From NCBI GenBank assembly GCA_947489175.1, contig CANLED010000052.1:1-10330 (forward strand): 10,330 nucleotides of DNA. The letters are read 5' to 3'. How positions within the stretch are numbered: the stretch's first letter is position 1; each line of letters opens with the position of its first letter. Shown piece by piece: positions 8,501 to 10,330 of the stretch. Position numbers and translations under genes: made by a program. This stretch comes from Chitinophagaceae bacterium. Its GTDB lineage: Bacteria; Bacteroidota; Bacteroidia; Chitinophagales; Chitinophagaceae. The notes under the pieces are model-generated. The model did no database searches and was not told the origin of the DNA. It saw only the letters and a list, made by a program, of their open reading frames with translations.

Positions 8501-8974
8501 ACAGATCTTGAGATCCTAATTCCAGATAGTTATGTTGAGCAGATTGCAGAGCGTTTGGTTTTGTACACGAGGTTAGACAATTGTAGGGATGAAGAAGAGT
8601 TGAGCAAGTTTCATATTGAAATGGGAGATCGATTTGGCCCTATTCCAGTATGTGTTGAAGATTTGTTCGTAACTGTTAGGTGCCGTAGATTAGCCGTGGA
8701 GTTGGGTTTTGAACGCCTCACCTTGAAACAAAAAATACTCAGGTGTTATTTTGTCAACAACCCTGATTCTCCTTATTTTGTTTCTGAATTGTTTAACTCT
8801 ATTCTTTTCCATCTTCAAACGAAAACAAATAAAAGTACCCTGAAACAAACAGGAAAAAATTTCCTGCTTGTAACAGAGCATGTTGATTCTATGGACCAAG
8901 TACTTACTTTTTTAAATAGGCTTCATGAAACAGTGAACAGTAGAAAAGCCCTGCCACCTACTATAGGGGTCTAA
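5564..8974 (+). CDS. mfd: Transcription-repair coupling factor Mfd
   Basis: Mfd is a DNA translocase that removes RNA polymerase stalled at lesions and recruits UvrA for nucleotide excision repair. Numbering is from the chosen start, giving 1136 residues, normal for the family. The N-terminal UvrB-like region includes RGGIFDIYS (184-192). The CarD-like RNA polymerase-interaction domain begins near 445 (PGDYVVHVDHGVGVF). The RecG-like helicase core has Walker A GDVGFGKTE (595-603), DEEQ (696-699), TATPIPRT (722-729) and motif VI QLRGRVGRS (865-873). The family-specific GAGNMLGGEQSG stretch lies at 921-932, and the C-terminal autoinhibitory domain covers about 975-1090. The frame stays open to an ATG at 5483, but the extra 27 residues do not look like Mfd, whereas MNLEFLLERF at 5564 does. 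The 123-bp gap to the divergent propeller gene has no strong consensus promoter. The 3' end overlaps the convergent DUF1080 gene by 14 bp. Confidence 0.97.
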   Translation: MNLEFLLERFSLSARTQEIANQILLSNPQRISCDHIAGSYTSFLFSALYKNDALAGHNHLFILEDAEEAAYFHNDIENLLDPIDLFYFPTSFKSNKNFKVQSSSHVMLRTEMLTRFATGGNRKIVITYPEALIEKVVQAKTLAGHIILIKVNDRLDTDALMERLVGLGFERTDFVYEPGQFAMRGGIFDIYSFGNEKPYRVELFGQDVDSIRIFDPETQLSERKLLQVSIIPNADGVFEETEKISFFDFIPNNTIIYSSNWQLFLDRYQDHEDNLHLFLERKEDVTAARETNDKIAELNINDFTPFVVIEEKLNNFTIVELSHASSLPKPNHVLRFEVKPQPSFNRQFDLLIKDLKAHEAARHQIYIFAENPKQLERLYSIFSDLKAEINFVPIAKSLHHGFVDKENGIVVYTDHQIFQRYHKYKIKQAYNKSKAITIRALKELQPGDYVVHVDHGVGVFSGLQKVENGGRTQEAVRIIYRDSDILYVNINSIHKISKYTGKEGHVPKVNKLGSDAWVKLKDKTKSKVKEIAFDLIKLYAERKSLEGFAHSIDNYMQIELEASFIYEDTPDQGKAIADVKRDMESPHPMDRLVCGDVGFGKTEVAVRAAFKTCLDGRQAAILVPTTILAYQHFKTFSERLKDFPVTIEFINRFKSAKEKKEILKKLEEGKIDIIIGTHGLIAKDVKFKELGLLVIDEEQKFGVAHKEKIKTFKTNVDCLTLTATPIPRTLQFSLMGARDLSIINTPPPNRQPIQTEVLVFNQDIIRDALYFEIERGGQIFFIHNRVNGLSEMANLLKQLCPDLSIGFAHGQLEGHELEERIFDFISRKYDVLVCTNIVESGVDIPNVNTIIINNAHQFGLSDLHQLRGRVGRSNKKAFCYLLAPPISTLPSDSRKRLQTLEQHADLGSGFQIAMRDLDIRGAGNMLGGEQSGFMIEIGFEMYQKILDEAIRELKRTSFREVFKDEISQQDDFVQDCTIDTDLEILIPDSYVEQIAERLVLYTRLDNCRDEEELSKFHIEMGDRFGPIPVCVEDLFVTVRCRRLAVELGFERLTLKQKILRCYFVNNPDSPYFVSELFNSILFHLQTKTNKSTLKQTGKNFLLVTEHVDSMDQVLTFLNRLHETVNSRKALPPTIGV

Positions 8975-9707
8975 TCCAAATATTCCTAAAACTTACTGGA
9001 TTGCCATGGTCTTGAAGGCTGATGGGTTCTTTTGCTCCATGAGGTTTGTATTCGGGAATTCCAATGTATTCAGTTCCTCCCCAAAGGGTTGCATTGTTTT
9101 GAACAAGAACACCATTGTGAATTACAGTGATGCGTGCAGCCGATTGAAGGCGTCCATTTTCTCCAAACTTTGGCGCTGTAAAAATTACATCATAAGTCTG
9201 CCAAACCCCTGGCTCCCTGCATGCATTTGCAAGCGGAATGAGTTGCTTATAAATGCTGGCCGCTTGTCCATTAGAATAAGTTGCATTGTTGAAATTGTCC
9301 AACACTTGAAGCTCATATTTCCCCATAAGGAAGATGCCACTGTTGCCCCTGCCTTGTCCGTCTCCAACTACTACAGATGGCGTTCTCCATTCAATGTGCA
9401 ATTGACAATCGCCAAAACCTTGTTTTGTGGTAATCATTCCCGATCCCTTTTTAACTGTCATGGCTCCATCAGCTATGGTCCATTCTATTGCCTTTCCTTT
9501 TTCGCCTGTCCAAGCTGAAAAGTCTTTTCCATTAAATAAAACAATGGCGTCAGATGGGGCATCCTGTGCTGTTTTTCCGGGTGTTATAACCGCTGGTACA
9601 GGTGTCCATACTTCAGATAATTTCGGGTCTCCTGTGTGAGTTTGTCCAATTGTTGAAAGTGCAGATAGACTGGAAAGCAGCATCAATGCAAGTTTTTTCA
9701 TGCGCAT
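8961..9707 (-). CDS. Secreted DUF1080 protein, 3-keto-disaccharide hydrolase family
   Basis: A 248-residue protein with a Sec-type signal peptide (basic MRMKK, hydrophobic core to about 20, likely cleavage near 20-23), so it is periplasmic or outside the cell. The rest is one DUF1080 domain, a concanavalin-like jelly-roll fold. Family features are LFNGKDFSAW (57-66), IEWTIADGAMTVKKGSG (74-90), RGNSGIFLMGKYELQVLD (120-137), VWQTYDVIFTAP (168-179), HNGVLVQNN (197-205) and the terminal PISLQDHGNPVSFRNIWIRPL region (228-248). Characterised members in Bacteroides hydrolyse 3-keto-glycosides made by partner oxidoreductases. No oxidoreductase, transporter or SusCD pair is visible here, so the substrate is unknown. 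M1 (9707) and M3 (9701) are both possible starts. The canonical C-terminus shows that the 14-bp tail overlap with mfd is real. Confidence 0.92.
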   Translation of the reverse strand: MRMKKLALMLLSSLSALSTIGQTHTGDPKLSEVWTPVPAVITPGKTAQDAPSDAIVLFNGKDFSAWTGEKGKAIEWTIADGAMTVKKGSGMITTKQGFGDCQLHIEWRTPSVVVGDGQGRGNSGIFLMGKYELQVLDNFNNATYSNGQAASIYKQLIPLANACREPGVWQTYDVIFTAPKFGENGRLQSAARITVIHNGVLVQNNATLWGGTEYIGIPEYKPHGAKEPISLQDHGNPVSFRNIWIRPL

Positions 9708-9879
9708 GGTAAATGGAGTTTAATAAATTGTTTGAATTAATTTGAAATTGAATATACAAATTAAAAAATTATTTACTTCTATGTTGAACTTGAATTTCGC
9801 TTAAAACAAACGTTTAACTTTAGGAACAATTTGTCTTTAAATATGTTAAAAGAAAGTATTGCAAATTTTTCGCAAAGCT

Positions 9880-9909
9880 TTTGTGGAATCTTTTTAATTT
9901 TTATATTTG
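9880..9909 (+). promoter_or_regulatory. Bacteroidota-type promoter of apaG
   Basis: TTTG at 9880-9883 (the -33 box) is followed, after an 18-bp spacer, by TATATTTG at 9902-9909, an exact match to the Bacteroidota -7 consensus TAnnTTTG. Transcription would start near 9914-9918, leaving a leader of about 10 nt before the apaG ATG at 9925, too short for a conventional Shine-Dalgarno. The rest of the 217-bp divergent gap (9708-9924) is AT-rich, with an 8-bp palindrome AAACGTTT at 9808-9815. I found no good promoter for the DUF1080 gene on the other strand. Confidence 0.7.
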
Positions 9910-9924
9910 AATAAATAGGCAGAG

Positions 9925-10311
9925 ATGGAGTCGATTGTTACGGAAGGGGTTAAAATTAGTGTAGAGCAATTCTATCAGCCGGATTATTCCAATCCACAAC
10001 AAAGGGAATTCATGTTTGCCTACAGGGTTACGATTGAAAATTTCAATTCTTTTCCTGTTCAATTGTTAAGAAGGCATTGGTTTATTCAGGATAGCAGCGC
10101 TGAACAGCGTGAAGTAGAAGGGGAAGGGGTTATTGGTATTCAACCAATTATTGCGCCTCAGGATCAATATCAATACATATCAGGATGTAATTTGAAATCT
10201 GAATTGGGCCAAATGTTTGGAACATATTTGATGGAAAACGTGCATACAAAAGTTAAGTTCAATGTAAAAATCCCGGTTTTTCAGATGGAAGCTCCTTTTA
10301 AAAGAAATTGA
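9925..10311 (+). CDS. apaG: ApaG-domain (DUF525) protein
   Basis: A 128-residue single-domain protein of usual ApaG length. The fold is a fibronectin-III-like beta sandwich. Family motifs are YRVTIENFNSFPVQLLRRHWFIQD (33-56), the glycine-rich GEGVIGIQP (66-74), PxxxYxYxSGC (78-88) and GTYLMEN (99-105), ending in the hydrophobic VKIPVFQMEAP strand. E. coli and Salmonella apaG lies with ksgA and apaH and has been linked to Co2+/Mg2+ resistance, but its biochemical activity is unclear. Related domains occur in some eukaryotic F-box and other proteins as binding modules. Here the gene is alone, without ksgA or apaH beside it, with its own promoter at 9880-9909. No signal peptide is seen, so it is cytoplasmic. 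The last 19 bases of the window after its stop contain nothing recognisable. Confidence 0.94.
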   Translation: MESIVTEGVKISVEQFYQPDYSNPQQREFMFAYRVTIENFNSFPVQLLRRHWFIQDSSAEQREVEGEGVIGIQPIIAPQDQYQYISGCNLKSELGQMFGTYLMENVHTKVKFNVKIPVFQMEAPFKRN

Positions 10312-10330
10312 ACGGAAAAAGTCTAAAACA

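Noticed and set aside
9006..9518. A 170-residue open frame on the plus strand opposite the DUF1080 gene
   Set aside because: It lies wholly within a well-supported gene on the other strand, has a cysteine- and serine-rich composition typical of antisense frames, and shows no recognisable domain.
9790..9822. TTG, 22-bp spacer, TAACTTTA as a second upstream apaG promoter
   Set aside because: It has a mismatch in the -7 box and a long spacer, and is clearly weaker than the exact match at 9880-9909.

Overview
The window looks like chromosomal DNA from a member of the Bacteroidota, probably near Chitinophagales/Sphingobacteriales. This placement is inferred from four things. DNA is AT-rich. A large secreted protein ends in a type IX secretion (T9SS) sorting domain. 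One promoter matches the Bacteroidota -33/-7 pattern (TTTG, then TAnnTTTG). Several genes have short leaders without a clear Shine-Dalgarno sequence. The relatives of each protein that I recognise point the same way.

Six genes fill almost all of the window, and none appears broken. In order they are: glycyl-tRNA synthetase (+, 105-1547); a YdcF/ElyC-type DUF218 membrane protein (-, 1685-2446); a 985-residue secreted Asp-box/sortilin-like beta-propeller protein with a T9SS sorting domain (-, 2483-5440); transcription-repair coupling factor Mfd (+, best start 5564, end 8974); a secreted DUF1080 (3-keto-disaccharide hydrolase family) protein (-, 8961-9707); and an ApaG-domain protein (+, 9925-10311). 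They are mostly single-gene units. The only same-strand neighbours, the propeller gene and ydcF, are separated by a good intrinsic terminator. The propeller gene and mfd diverge from a 123-bp gap, and the DUF1080 gene and apaG diverge from a 217-bp gap. glyS/ydcF and mfd/DUF1080 converge, and the second pair overlaps by 14 bp.

The non-coding interest lies around glyS. Both flanks carry tandem 7-bp repeats (AAGAATG/AAAAATG) followed by an inverted copy. The downstream pair forms a perfect 20-bp inverted repeat. Next to it, abutting the ydcF stop codon, is a 26-bp REP-like palindromic element with a tandem G.A mismatch in its stem.

I see no CRISPR array, tRNA, rRNA, transposase, phage gene, toxin-antitoxin pair or defence cluster. 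The gene content is housekeeping (translation, DNA repair) plus envelope and secreted functions, and I found no convincing new multi-gene system.
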